Assembly (NCBI RefSeq): GCF_032854445.1
Contig: NC_088295.1
Coordinates: 52,807,249 to 52,871,248, forward strand
Direction: 5' to 3'
From: Liolophura sinensis
Lineage: Eukaryota; Mollusca; Polyplacophora; Chitonida; Chitonidae
DNA length: 64,000 nucleotides
Below, piece after piece: positions 35,621-47,466 of the stretch; position 1 is the stretch's first letter, and each line of letters starts with the position of its first letter. A program made the position numbers and the translations under genes. Below the pieces are notes generated by a model, which searched no databases, was not told the DNA's origin, and was given only the letters and a program-made list of their open reading frames with translations.

Positions 35621-35765
35621 CTGGGCTCAGTTTCACAAAACGGCGTACCACATTTTCTTATCGTACATTTGTCGCACGGTATTTTGTACTTCACATTTGC
35701 AGTACCATTATCGTATATGTGCGAGTATCGTACATGTAGGACATATTTTTGAAACTGGGGCCTGG
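35621..35765. mobile_element. Possible small palindromic MITE (~145 bp)
   Basis: The left end 'gggctcagtttcacaaaa' (35623-35640) and right end 'ttttgaaactggggcc' (35748-35763) are imperfect inverted repeats of about 17 bp. The 5-base 'cctgg' on both outer sides could be a short target duplication. No coding capacity. Terminal repeats of this GGCCCAGTTTCA kind are common in invertebrate MITEs, but the family is not identified. Confidence 0.55.
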
Positions 35766-38700
35766 TGATAAAAAATACTTTGTGTCTTTATCTAGCTGCT
35801 TGTTTGGCCAGATATAGGTGAACAAAGCAGGGGCCTGATAGCCCCTGTATAATTCCAAAGCTGATGTAACGAAATCCATAACACTGATCTCACTGTAAGC
35901 CATAGCATACATATAAAACAACTGACTAATGTAAGACTACTGTTATCTTAACGTATATTGGTGTATACTGACCAGAAATTGTCCAAGATAGATAAATTGT
36001 CCAAGTCCTTGCTTTGTTGCCAAATGTTGATTCTGTTTTCTGCAGCCTGGTTTCCTTATAATGACAAGTTCAAACATAAAACTGTAATATATTGTAAAAC
36101 GAAACAGTACAACTGCGAAACATGCATGAGACAAAAAACTATGTAGCGGTTAGAGCTATATACAAATACCATGCATGGGTACTAGCACTATATTAAACTG
36201 CATTTTACCTTCGCTTTGTGCGTCTTGTTATAGAAGACTGCAGCAAGTCAAGTGACGATCACAATGTTCCGTGCATTGTTAACATTACACTGTACCTGAC
36301 CCATTCTACAGCCATTCAGCACGGGGTGGGTTACGTGCAGGTACGGCCAATTTTGCGTGACACTGACACTCGTAGTTATCAGAGCAGAGAAAAAACGATA
36401 CCATGTACGACAATCATAACTATATGCATATGTTACGATGCCTTAGCGATGCTGCAGAATGTCAACCATTGATTCGATATGAGGTACATTATTTAACTGA
36501 CTGATTTTGGAATAGTTATGGTTATATACGGAATCTTTAATTGCCTTTTTTCTGTCTGTGTCTAGGTTGGCAAGACAATGAGTTTTTGTGCACCAAATTT
36601 TGTGGTACTGGAAATAAGACTAAGTGGCGGTTCCGTTAAAATAAAGCGTGCGAACCTATAAACGTTTAAAAACTTTCTTGACCTTCGGGTTCTATCTGGT
36701 TGTCGTTTTCGTTATATTCTGCTCAGGATTTGCTTCGCAGTACTGAATAAAGAGGGGACAAGGTCGGACACGAAGGACTTAATTTTTTTTCAGTTTAGGA
36801 ACAGATGTATATCACGGAACTGCGAAATGCCGTTATTATAACAATCCACGGGAGAACAGTTATCAGGATTTCAAAATTTCCTTTAAGCTTAGCTAGAACA
36901 GATGTTTGGATTGTCCACCTTGATCTTTTCCTTTGTTCTTTTGCTTAATAAAAATTTTCAGCGTTATCTTGATGGATTATGCTATAGTCACAGTTTCAGT
37001 TGACAAAGCAGACGGTTTTGTGAATTCTTATTAAGTCAGGACATGAGCCGTTATCCGTGGTAACATTTGTCCCTTTTTCATCCATATATGGGTAAGTGCT
37101 CATGACCTAAAGCTCACAGTGTGGATACTAAACTGGGTGTGAGGATGCTAAACTGGGTGTCGTCATTACGGAACATTGCATCTGCGACGCTAATGAAGAG
37201 TATGCCATCAAACATTTTTCCGTCTGGAGCGCAGTTTCCGTTTCCTCAGACGTTCTCATGTCGGAAAGTCTATCCCCAAAATGAACATACGGATGTTGAG
37301 ATCGGCGATACTGTATTGGATTAAGGAACGATTATATCGGAAGATAACGGTCCCGTCCCGGATGGTGCCGCAGGCTACGACCGTTTCCAGACCAAGGCCA
37401 AATCACTTCATTATTCTCCTGCCTGTATTTTGCCTGTATCAAGAATTAATATCATAGCCGAGTTAAGTGAGATGGTCCCTGACATCAGAGAAGCTTGATA
37501 ATCGGTGTAACTCTGCAAGCTATGGAGAGAGAGAGAGACCTGTGTGGATTGTCTCTCGGCTTAATGCCTGCCTGGAGTCCTGCCAACGAGACAATAGCGT
37601 GTGTTGACACACCCACTGAACCTGGAAGCCGGCTTGCACGACTGTCTGTCTTCCCAGGCTTACTAGTTCTCAAAAACCAATGAAATGTCCTAGCCCATTT
37701 GTTGACATTTTAAAACCGACTGATATTTGCCAAATGTAAACTTTGTAACCTACACATGGTCACGAAATGTCCAACAACAACAACAAAGATTTTCTATTTT
37801 TAAAATGTGTTGGTAATTTCAGGAGAAATGGCATGTGTAATGTGGCCAGTCTCGATTCATTCGCAGAATTGCACTGTTCGGTAGTATTGGAACAGATTTT
37901 ATCTATCAGAATTATATTGTGTGTATACTGTATACATGTTTGTTTTCAATTTCGATCAGTAAAATCATGTAAAATGGTTTTCTTCAGCAACAGATTTACT
38001 TGACAGTTTAGACAGTTAAAATAGTATACTTACCGTTAGGTTGTTGTCCAATCTGTATTATCGTTGCTATCCTCAATTTTGCCGTATAATGTATACATTT
38101 AACACAGATAAAAATATTACTCTTGACAAGACGATTCAAAATCCAAATGTTTTAAAGGTTTTTGATGTTTTACCTTCAGCTTTACTCTCCACTTTGGGAA
38201 ACTACATGTACATTAAAGGCATCAGAAAGAGTTTATTTGTTTAATAGATGCTTGCCTTTTTTCTATGTTTTTTTTTCTTTTTAATAGATAATATTAGCAC
38301 TATAAAATAAGAAGCCAGTGACTTTACTTCTTAATAAAGATACACGTATAACTATTCACTTTTTATTCATGTTTGTCGTAAGTATTCGTGGAGCTCAATT
38401 CTCTTGGTGAAAGATTAATATGTGTTCAGTTTAAGCTTTAGTGTAAATTTTCTTCTTTCAAGGCGTGAAAAAGGAGAGTATCACCGCCCAGATGGACACG
38501 AATGAGTGTGAAATGTTTTTCATTTATACATGTATATGATCGGGCGAACTTTATTATTTATAACGTACGGTGGGATACAGGTGGTCCACGGCGAATGTTG
38601 GACTACACAAACGGTTTGTTACACCTTGTTACGTAATGGTATACGAGTAATGTAACTCCCATCTGGTAACGTAATAAAATTATAACATCACATCGGAACA

Positions 38701-39499
38701 ATAAAATTTGTGATGTAATAAAACCAATCCTTGATCTTTGTAATTACAATTCTGCGTTATGTGTTTCTTATTTCCAAACGGGTTGTGTATTAAAGAGATT
38801 TAGGCACATGTACGTATATGTAGGTATAATTCGATGCTTATTCAAGTGCTTGAGAAAATCTTGTGTGTCTCTTCAAATAATTTCGCATAGGAACAGGGCA
38901 GCGCCTGCTGAAAACCTAAACGTTCAGAAAGTTGTTCGGACATTAAACGCACGACTGTGCACATATAGTGATAAGTCTCTTGGTTACAAACGGATCACGT
39001 GACTGTTATTATTAGCCCCGGCGTGTGTTTGTCTGTCTGACTGTCCGACTGTCTTTATATGTTACGCGGCGATAATACACTTATACAAGGCAATTTTTGT
39101 TACGTTACACGGTGGTTGTCACGTGGTGTATTATTCTAGTGTATTATTCTGGTATTGCCCCCCTGTTATTCTATGAAACGGCGTATCACGGCCCACTGAA
39201 GCCCTATGAACAATGAAAGCGGTTCCGTGGTCATAAATTAATTTATTTGATTGGTTTATTTCATTGACGCTGCACTCAAGACATAACGTTAGTCGTGTCC
39301 ATGCGTACAGAATGCAGGAGTACCGGGGTAAACGGATACCGTCCGGTAGGTACCTGACACACTTCTTCACTTAAAACTGAAGCCAGGTCAGTAAGTCCTA
39401 GATTCAACTTAACTGGCCCGAACAATGACAGTTGCAGCGAGCCAGTACTCTAACACTCGCCACAACAGCATATCCTGTAAAATATTGTATGTTCTAAAA

Positions 39500-39622
39500 T
39501 GACTTTATCTATTTTATTGGGGGATTTGACATCAGTCAGCATTATTGTGGGAGGAAACTGGGCAGATCCCTGGAGAAACTCACGACCATCAGCAGGTTGC
39601 TGGCATACCTTCCCAAGCTAAA
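39500..39622 (-). repeat. SINE family 1 fragment
   Basis: 'agcattattgtgggaggaaa' and 'cgaccatcagcaggttgctg' are the reverse-complement SINE body. Both ends are degraded; a possible tail piece lies at 39238-39290. Confidence 0.6.
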
Positions 39623-40430
39623 GTGAATCAAAATAGGAAATTGGTATCTTGTCAAACATCTCAGGTTATTATATCATGATATCAATCATCTTTATATCAT
39701 TTTTACCTGCAATCGTAATTGCATTAATATATACCATACTCAGTTTGAACAGGCTGTCATAACATATAGTCCACACGAGCATGCGGTGATAACATTCATC
39801 ATATGGTGTTAACGGTGAGCATCTGGTGGTAATATTACAGTCCATTTGGACATGTAAGCACTGCTAACATAGTAGTCCACACGGCATGCGGTGATAATGT
39901 TTAGCATGCGGTGATAACAGTGAGCATGTAATATAATAGTCCATTTTGGCATGAAGCTACATGTATTTGTACCTTGGCCGGATTCACCAGTAAGTAAAAA
40001 CGTTGACTGATATATATTTTTTCTTTTTTTATTTATTTCTTTATTTATTTATTTTTTTGCACTTTGAGTCCCGTTCGTTCAACCAAGAATAAATAAATAA
40101 ACTGGATTAAGCCTGTAATTCTTTACACGCAAACGTTGTTTCACCACATGCTAACTGTAGATGAGATTGCAGGTGGTGGATGTAGTCAGCCCTAGTCAGC
40201 CCTGTAGGCATTTTCGCTTAATGACAGCTACAGGCGCGTTCAACGTTCATTGAAAATACTCCAGGATACACCCCCAGGATACACAAATAAACAACCTGTT
40301 CTTTTGACAAATATATCTGGAGTTGGCATGATAAGCTCAGGTTTAAGTCTCATCGAGTGACGCCCTTATCCGACAACAGATAAGGGGAAGTAATCCTAAA
40401 TTGGTAGGGCACGAATTGTGTTCGCCGTAG

Positions 40431-40550
40431 TTGCTGCCCTTCTTTCTAATTTTCTGTAATGTATAAAAATAGGTCCTCACAGTTGCTGTGAGTTGCGTAG
40501 TTGCTGCCCCTCTTTCTAATTTTCTGTAATGTATAAAAATAGGTCCTCAC
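40431..40550. repeat. Tandem duplication of ~50 bp at 70-bp spacing
   Basis: 'ttgctgcccttctttctaat' through 'aggtcctcac' at 40431-40480 recurs at 40501-40550 with a single difference. Confidence 0.9.
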
Positions 40551-42199
40551 ACTCAGCACAGAAACTATGCTTAAAAAATATCTCAGTCTACTTACTGTAA
40601 CTGGCTTTTTGGTTACAATATTTTCAAGATATGCCAGGTTGTAAATGTGACACAGATTTGAATACTTCTAAATGCTTACATTGTAAAGTGGGTTTGTATG
40701 GATCGTAAAGGCAGGATTTGTCACCATCCGAAAAAGGCATCTGAGTTAGCAAGTTTTCAGCACTGAGTAATTATTATAAGAAGTGGATTCATTAAAATTT
40801 ATTTGCTATATTAAATATACCCGCACACTGACACCCACATAAAAAATTGTCTCCGGGTTAAAAGGTTTGTTTCCTAATCCTGCTGACCGGGTCATAGGTT
40901 TGTCCGTGTGCAGAAATAACCGATGGCTCTGCATTGTTTCTTCCATCTATCAAACTGGCCAACAGTGAGGCATTTTTAAGTATTACGTAAAACAAAGCAC
41001 GTGTGTTCGGAACGTGTAGACAGCTGATTGTTTCATATGTAACACATATGGCGATTACGTTTTTGGGTTGAAGGACACAGGAGCTGGATTTGACGCACAT
41101 GACAAGATATGTTATTTGTACTGTCGGGTAGTGGGAATATCAATATTCAGTGTGCATAGTTGTAAGATTTACATGTCTGCACAGGAGGGCCTAACTATGA
41201 TAACTGCTACTGTGTAAAACACATTGCTGATTTGTGACCTCATGCATCCACGCAGGTGTAAGTCAGGTTTCACACCCACAGTATAAGCTTGAGGTGTTTG
41301 ATCGGGGCTAAACACGTGATCAGTGCTCATAGCATAGACCGAAGGGCTTTCACCGCTACCATGCAGGTAATCGCTTGCCACGTTAATTGGCCTTCTAGTC
41401 TTATATAACCGCTTACGAGGCGTATAACCGAAACGAAACACTGAAAGCGAATGGAGATAACGCACTCACACAATATGCACCCGCTATCACGGTTCTTGTT
41501 CAAAGAAACTCAATAAAGCACAAAATCAAGCACTGGCGAAAAACATTAGCAATAGCATGTGATTGTATGTTTTACAATCACAGCGAACAGCATCACATAA
41601 GGCTTTGTCAAGTGTTTTAAGAGAAAAGTTGGAGGCATTGCTACATAAATGTGTGTATATAGTATACCCTCGTAAAGATGTATACATTATCTTCACATAA
41701 GGCTAGGTGAGTAGGCCCTATCTTGAGTGTAGGCCCTATATTCAGTGGAGGCCCTATAATGACTTTTTTTAGTCTTGGTTAATGCCTTGATCAAGACTAT
41801 TTCAGTGAGATATGCAAGGCCTGTTTAAAACTCGCACCTCGTGTCCCCACGCCCTCTATTTGTGTATAATATATCCACATAAGGCCACCTCCCGGAACCA
41901 TGAAGATATCTTAGACTTAAGTTAAAGTTTGAATTATTAAACCCCATATGTTCCTTTCCATTATTTTGCTTGAAATTTGTAGTACAATAACTTTCCCGGA
42001 ATTCACGTCGTCAAGCAATAATTTGACCTTGTTACATCAGAAATAACAATTTTAAAGTCATCTGAAATTTTAACTTAAGTGTAAGATCGTTTCATGATCC
42101 TGGTGTCTGGTTTATGTGGATATTATATGCACATAAAGCTGGACGCGTATATCAAAAGGAACTTGTATGAGATTTAGTATATGGCCCACGATGAAGTAT

Positions 42200-43090
42200 T
42201 GTGACATGGGGTCCACCCCTCTATAGCTCTTGTAATACCGCTTCTCAGTTCATATCAAGTCAGAAAGTCCACTCATCTATAGGTCTTGTACAAGAGTTTG
42301 TCTGTGGACTGTTTATAGCAGTATACTGACATGGGGTCCACCCGTCTATAGCTGTTGTAATAGCGCTTCTCGGTTCATATCATGTAAGAAAGTTGACTCA
42401 TCTATAGGTCTTGAACTAGTGTTTCTCTGTGGACTGTTCATAGCAGTATTGTGACATGGGGTCCACCCCTCTATAGCTCTTGTAATACCGCTTCTCAGTT
42501 CATATCAAGTCAGAAAGTCCACTCATCTATAGGTCTTGTACAAGAGTTTGTCTGTGGACTGTTTATAGCAGTATACTGACATGGGGTCCACCCGTCTATA
42601 GCTGTTGTAATAGCGCTTCTCGGTTGATATCATGTTAGAAAGTTGACTCATCTATAGGTCTTGAACTGGTGTTTCTCTGTGGACTGTTCATGGCAGTATA
42701 ATGACATGGGGTCCACCCCTCTATAGCTCTTGTAATAGCGCTTCTCGGTTCATATCATGTAAGAAAGTTGACTCATCTATAGGTCTTGAACTGGTGTTTC
42801 TCTGTGGACTGTTCATGGCAGTATAATGACATGGGGTCCACCCCTCTATAGCTCTTGTAATAGCGCTTCTCGGTTCATATCATGTAAGAAAGTTGACTCA
42901 TCTATAGGTCTTGAACTGGTGTTTCTCTGTGGACTGTTCATGGCAGTATAATGACATGGGGTCCACCCATCTATAGCTCTTGTAATAGCGCTTCTCGGTT
43001 CATATCATGTAAGAAAGTTGACTCATCTATAGGTCTTGAACTAGTGTTTCTCTGTGGACTGTTCATTGCAGTATAATGACATGGAGTCCA
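42200..43090. repeat. 125-bp minisatellite array with a two-unit higher-order start
   Basis: The phrase 'acatggggtccacccctcta' or a close variant recurs at exactly 125-bp spacing: 42204, 42329, 42454, 42579, 42704, 42829, 42954 and 43079. The first four units alternate between two types (A B A B, so a 250-bp higher-order unit) and the later ones are B-type. Each 125-bp unit contains two related halves ('ctatagctcttgtaat' and 'ctataggtcttg'). Confidence 0.95.
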
Positions 43091-43840
43091 CCCCTCTATA
43101 GCCAAGCCCTCTGTAGCTTTTGTGCTAGTTCTTGTCAGTTGACTGCTCATGGCAGTATAATGACATGACCCCTCTATAACTCTTGTACTAGAGCTTGTCT
43201 GTCTACTGTTTATGGCAGTATAAAGAAGCCAAGTCTTCTATAGCTTTTATACTAGCGCTTGTTGTTGACTATTTATGACGGTATAGTGGCATGGCGCCCA
43301 CCGCTCTATAGCTTTTGTAATAGGGCTTGTCTGTTCATATTATGTCAGAAAATCCACTCCTCTACAGCTCTGATACAAGACATTGTCTGTTGACGGACTG
43401 TTCGTGGGAATATTTTATTACGTGAAACCCACCCCTCTATAGCTCTTGTAATAGGGCTTGGGTGCTCACATCATGTCAGAAAGTCCACCCCTCTATAGCT
43501 CCTGTACTACAGTTTGTCTGTCTGCTGCTCATGGCAGTATGATGACAAGGAGCCAAGCCCTCTATAGCATTTGTGCTAGCTCTTGTCAGTCGACTGCTCA
43601 TGGCAGTATAATGACATGGAGCCTACCCCTCTATAGCTCTGGTATAAGAGCTTGTCTGTTGTTTGTTCAGTGGAATATTGTGACATGAAGCGCACCCCTC
43701 TATAGCTCTTGTACAAGACATGGAGCCCACCGTTCTATAGCTCTTGTAATAGGGCTTGTCTGTTCATATCATGTCAGAAAGTCCACCGCTCTATAGCTCT
43801 TGTACAAGATCTTGTCTGTTGACTGTTCATGGGAATGTTG
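43091..43840. repeat. Degenerate middle of the minisatellite cluster
   Basis: The same phrases (cccctctatagctcttgta, gactgctcatggcagtataa) recur at irregular 60-130 bp spacing. It links the 125-bp and 69-bp arrays. Confidence 0.85.
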
Positions 43841-44260
43841 TGACGGGAAACCCACCCCTCTATTGCTCTGGGACAAGAGATTGTCAGTTGACTGTTCGTG
43901 GGAATATTGTGACGGGAAACCCACCCCTCTATTACTCTGGTACAAGAGATTGTCTGTTGACTGTTCATGGGAATATTGTGATGGGAAACCCACCCCTCTA
44001 TTGCTCTTGTACTAGAGCATATCTGTTGACTGTTCATGGGAATATTGTGACGGGAAACCCGCCCCTCTATTGCTCTGGTACAAGAGCTTGTCAGTTGACT
44101 GTTTATAGAAGTATTGTGACGGGAAACTCACCGCTCAATAGCTCTGGTACAAGAGTTTGTCTGTTGACTGTGATGGGAATATTTTGACGGGAAACCCACC
44201 ACTCTTTAGTTCTTGTACTACGGTCTGTTTATTCTTTATAACAGTATAAAGACAGAGAGC
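43841..44260. repeat. 69-bp minisatellite array
   Basis: 'gacgggaaacccacccctct' recurs at 43842, 43911, 43980, 44049, 44118 and 44186, a period of 69 (last 68). Because 69 is a multiple of three, repetitive open frames arise on both strands. They have no start context or domain and should not be read as genes. Confidence 0.93.
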
Positions 44261-44710
44261 TCCCTCTACATTGGTGTTAGAGCTGCATGTATGTAGTGGT
44301 GGAGTCTAGATTTCTTTTTCTATTCTTTATTATTTTCCTTCTTTCTCTCCAGTAAAACAGGGGAAATTACTACCAGAAGTGTCCGAACAAGTCAGTAAGG
44401 CACGGCTACAAACAAGGACTAGTCATGAAATGACAACGTAACCACACAATTTAAAACACCTACGTATTGACAAACCCCGAGGTAAATATCACGTGAATGT
44501 TCTTATTAATACATAGTTCAGTCTTCCCATTCACAATTCGGTCAATCAACCACTCATTCAACATCTTCACGCAAACGGTCACACCACTACCATCCAGGGG
44601 AAGACCTTCGATCCTATCTCAGTCAGCGTGTACCCTGCATCTTCCAGGGACTGTGGGGGTGAATTCCTGAGATACTGGTGATACCACAGAGGTGGATAAC
44701 CTCTAATTAG

Positions 44711-45036
44711 TATCGGGAGCGGTAGATCCAGGATCAATCCTGGGTCGAGTCACACCTAAGACCTTAAAAGAGGAAGTCGTTACTCCCTCGCTTGGCGTTT
44801 AGCATTATGGGAATAGTGCAACGACTTGTTGACCCGTATCAGTATAATGGCTCGGGCGGTCCGGCTTACTTGCCTTCGGTAAGTCGTCTCAGTGAAGCAG
44901 CACTGTGGATGGTCGTGGGATTCCCCCGGGCTCTGCCCGGTTTCCACCCACCATAATGCTGGCCGCCGTCGTATAAGTGAAATATTCTTGAGTACGGCGT
45001 AAAACGCCAATCAAAATAAATAAAATAAATAAATAT
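44711..45036 (+). repeat. Chimeric SINE: family 2 front joined to family 1 back
   Basis: 44711-44904 matches the family 2 body seen reverse-complemented at 17061-17412 and 49408-49738 ('cgcttggcgtttagcattat', 'ttgttgacccgtatcagtat', 'gtgaagcagcact'). From 44905 the sequence switches to family 1 ('ggatggtcgtggg' through 'gccaatcaaaataaataaa'). The junction sits at a short shared 'ctg.gga' stretch. Confidence 0.82.
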
Positions 45037-46465
45037 TTGTTACCGATAGAATGGTTGATTATCAATGTGCAAGATAACGAAAGTTTTAGTGCAACAAGTT
45101 AAGTTTTATTGAAGCAGGAGACAAATTAAGGTGTGTGGAGTAGGCGAAGAGAAAATCCTCGTTATCCTTCCTTAATTGTCATTATTATCATGTATTTGAC
45201 GTACAGACGTTAATTCTGACAGGCAATGATTCTAGTCCTTTCGGGCAGAACCCGTAGGTTTTGTCTTATGAAATAGAATGAGATAAAGCACGTGGAGTAG
45301 ACATAAATAACTGAGAACAGGTGGCAAAGATGCATATAAAGTGATAAAAAAGAGAACTACGAGACATACAATTAATATACTGTCTTCATAAACGAACAAC
45401 GACACAGTTTCAGAACAGTCTTTCATCGTAGCATCCGCCATATATTCAACCTTCTCCGTAGGATTTTTTGCCATCATTTAGTTTTATACAGGAAGCTTCT
45501 TAAATTCCAGATATCTGATGTCAGGGATTCTTTCAGTATGGGAATATAATTACCCTTTTCACCTGACTACCGCACTCCAGTGTCTAGCACATTGGTAGTA
45601 AACTGTATGTCACGGAGAGCCATCCTGCTTTTGCTGATAAACATGAAAGCACAGGTGGCGTAACATGACCACTCCCTTGGGCAGATGCTTACCGTCATTT
45701 TAATTCGGCGAGATTAAACTAATTCGAGAAACAAAATCATCTAAGAAAGACACTCATTTCTGGACTACTCATTTCCTTCATTTTGAATTCATGCGTATAT
45801 CTCCGGCTATCTAGACTGTCTAACATTGGTGAGTTATGTATAGGCGATTTTAAGTGTTTTTCTTAACTGCGAAGTAGTAAGAAAGTCGTGAAAATTATGT
45901 CTGAAATGACACAGCGACTGAACCAACTTTCCTCCATTACTTTTTGCGCTGAAAATCCTTCAAAATGGAGGTTCCTTATTTTCACTCAATATCGTTTCCA
46001 TTGTTTTAAACCTTTGGTTATTTTCTGAATGAAGTCAACTGGTTAATGAAACCCTGACACTTGTGTTAAGAGAGAAGCGATTTTCAATATAGCGGTGCAG
46101 ATCAGAGTTCCAGTCTAGAGGAACCCAAATATTGAATATTCAGAAAAAAAGATAAAAATAATTGATCATTCTTAAATTTACCGGTAGGCTAACCGGCATG
46201 CATGAATCTTATTTCAATTGCTTATTTCATTCGCATCAAATGTCTTGTTCATTTCAAACCCGGGCCCGGGTCCATAAGTACACTAACATGGCACTTTTAT
46301 GGTTTGATGTATGTTATAAGTAACAATATGCTCACAACAATCTATTCCGGTTGAACCAATATTCCATGTTGCGCAGCCTACAGCAATCGTTTTTTCCAAT
46401 GTTCCTCTTTTCACATGGGCGTAGAATCGGAGTACATACCTCATTTAGACTGTAAAACTGTCTAC
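45037..46465. other. Unrecognised non-coding DNA
   Basis: No exon, RNA or repeat structure of note. A frame on the minus strand at 45232-45477 has one hydrophobic stretch but no homology I recognise. Confidence 0.5.
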
Positions 46466-46469
46466 TACC

Positions 46470-46698
46470 AGGTACCGATTCCACAAAGTCGTTTCAGACT
46501 TAAGTCAAGATTTAAAAACTCTGTTCGACGCTTAGTTTTGATACAGAAAGCTGAAAGTGGGACACATTTATCTAAGATGACATTGATGAGCTGGACAAAA
46601 TTTCTATTTTCAAAACCCCAAAATAAGCTTTAACATCGTACTTCAAATTTTGACTTAAGTCAGGAATGACTTTGTTAGATCAGCCTCTGGGACCGATT
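46470..46698. mobile_element. Foldback MITE-like palindrome (~225 bp)
   Basis: The left arm 46480-46513 ('cacaaagtcgtttcagactt', aagtcaagattt) is matched by the reverse complement of the right arm 46637-46674 ('aaattttgacttaagtcagg', aatgactttgtt), with about five mismatches in 31 bp. The edges carry 'ggtaccgattcc' and 'gggaccgatttc', which are in the same orientation, so the exact ends are uncertain. No coding capacity. Confidence 0.55.
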
Positions 46699-46723
46699 TC
46701 ATGAAGCGTACTTAGTGTTAAGT

Positions 46724-46900
46724 TGCTGTGAGTTCAAGTCTAGCTCATGTTGGGTTCCGCTCCGGCCTTAAGTGGGAACATCTTTCTGCAACCTTCAGAT
46801 GGTCATGGGTTTCCCCTCGTCTCTGTCCTCCCACCTTAATGTTGACCGCCCTGGCGTAAGTGAAATACCCTAAGAGTACGGCGTAGAACACCAATCAAAT
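46724..46900 (+). repeat. SINE family 1, diverged 5'-truncated copy
   Basis: It begins near the B-box ('gtgagttcaagtctagctca') and ends 'gtagaacaccaatcaaat'. It abuts the palindromic MITE-like element on its left. Confidence 0.75.
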
Positions 46901-47184
46901 ATCATGCGTTGGTAGTTAAGGGCAAACGTAGCTAAGTGAGCGTCATAAATCCAGCCCCAGGCCTACATCCGCTTCCGACAGTCATTACTATTTACATGAA
47001 GCCAATGTGTCTTGTAAGATCAGTGATTTGGCAAGTGATTAACCTCAGTGATTAACCTCGTAAGGCTCAAAGCTCTACCAACGCCGTGTAAGGCTTATTC
47101 TGTGGAGCTATAATCGGATTTGACATATTCACAACGATTTATGGACTCGTACGGAAGGTTTCCGTTCATCTCATGTCATGAGCA

Positions 47185-47466
47185 ATAATCAATTCCTTTT
47201 AAACAGTAAACAATAACCAATTCCTTCCATACAGTAAGCAACAATCAGTTTCTCCAATAGCGTAATCAATAATAAAATCCCCATGCACAGTAAGCAATAT
47301 TCAATTCCTCCCATACAATAAGCAATAATCAAATTCTCCTATACAATAAGCAATAACCAAATCCTCATATACACTAAGCAATAACCAATTCCTTCTATAT
47401 AGTAAACAATAACCAATTTCTTCTATACAATAAGCAATAATCAATTCCTCCTATGCATTAAGCAAG
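47185..47466. repeat. 28-bp minisatellite, about ten diverged units
   Basis: Units of the type 'agtaagcaataaccaattcc' plus about eight bases (tcctatac) repeat at about 28 bp with scattered substitutions. The repeats are directly adjacent with no unique spacers. Confidence 0.9.

Larger units (their letters stand above)
28321..42199. other. Intergenic or unrecognised DNA
   Basis: No exon, RNA gene or protein is recognised. Apart from the microsatellite, MITE-like and SINE pieces listed separately, it holds a SINE-tail-like fragment at about 28785-28830, a pair of diverged 60-bp repeats (about 28705-28770 and 29085-29150), a CpG-rich patch at 33000-33260 and a degenerate tandem region at about 39740-39960. 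Short open frames here look random. Confidence 0.55.

Noticed and set aside
43756-44187. 143-residue repetitive open frame and its antisense partners
   Set aside because: The 69-bp tandem period is a multiple of three, so any stop-free phase stays open. There is no start context, signal or homology.
47185-47466. CRISPR-like array of 28-bp repeats
   Set aside because: The units are adjacent without unique spacers and diverged, and the window is animal DNA with introns. It is a minisatellite.
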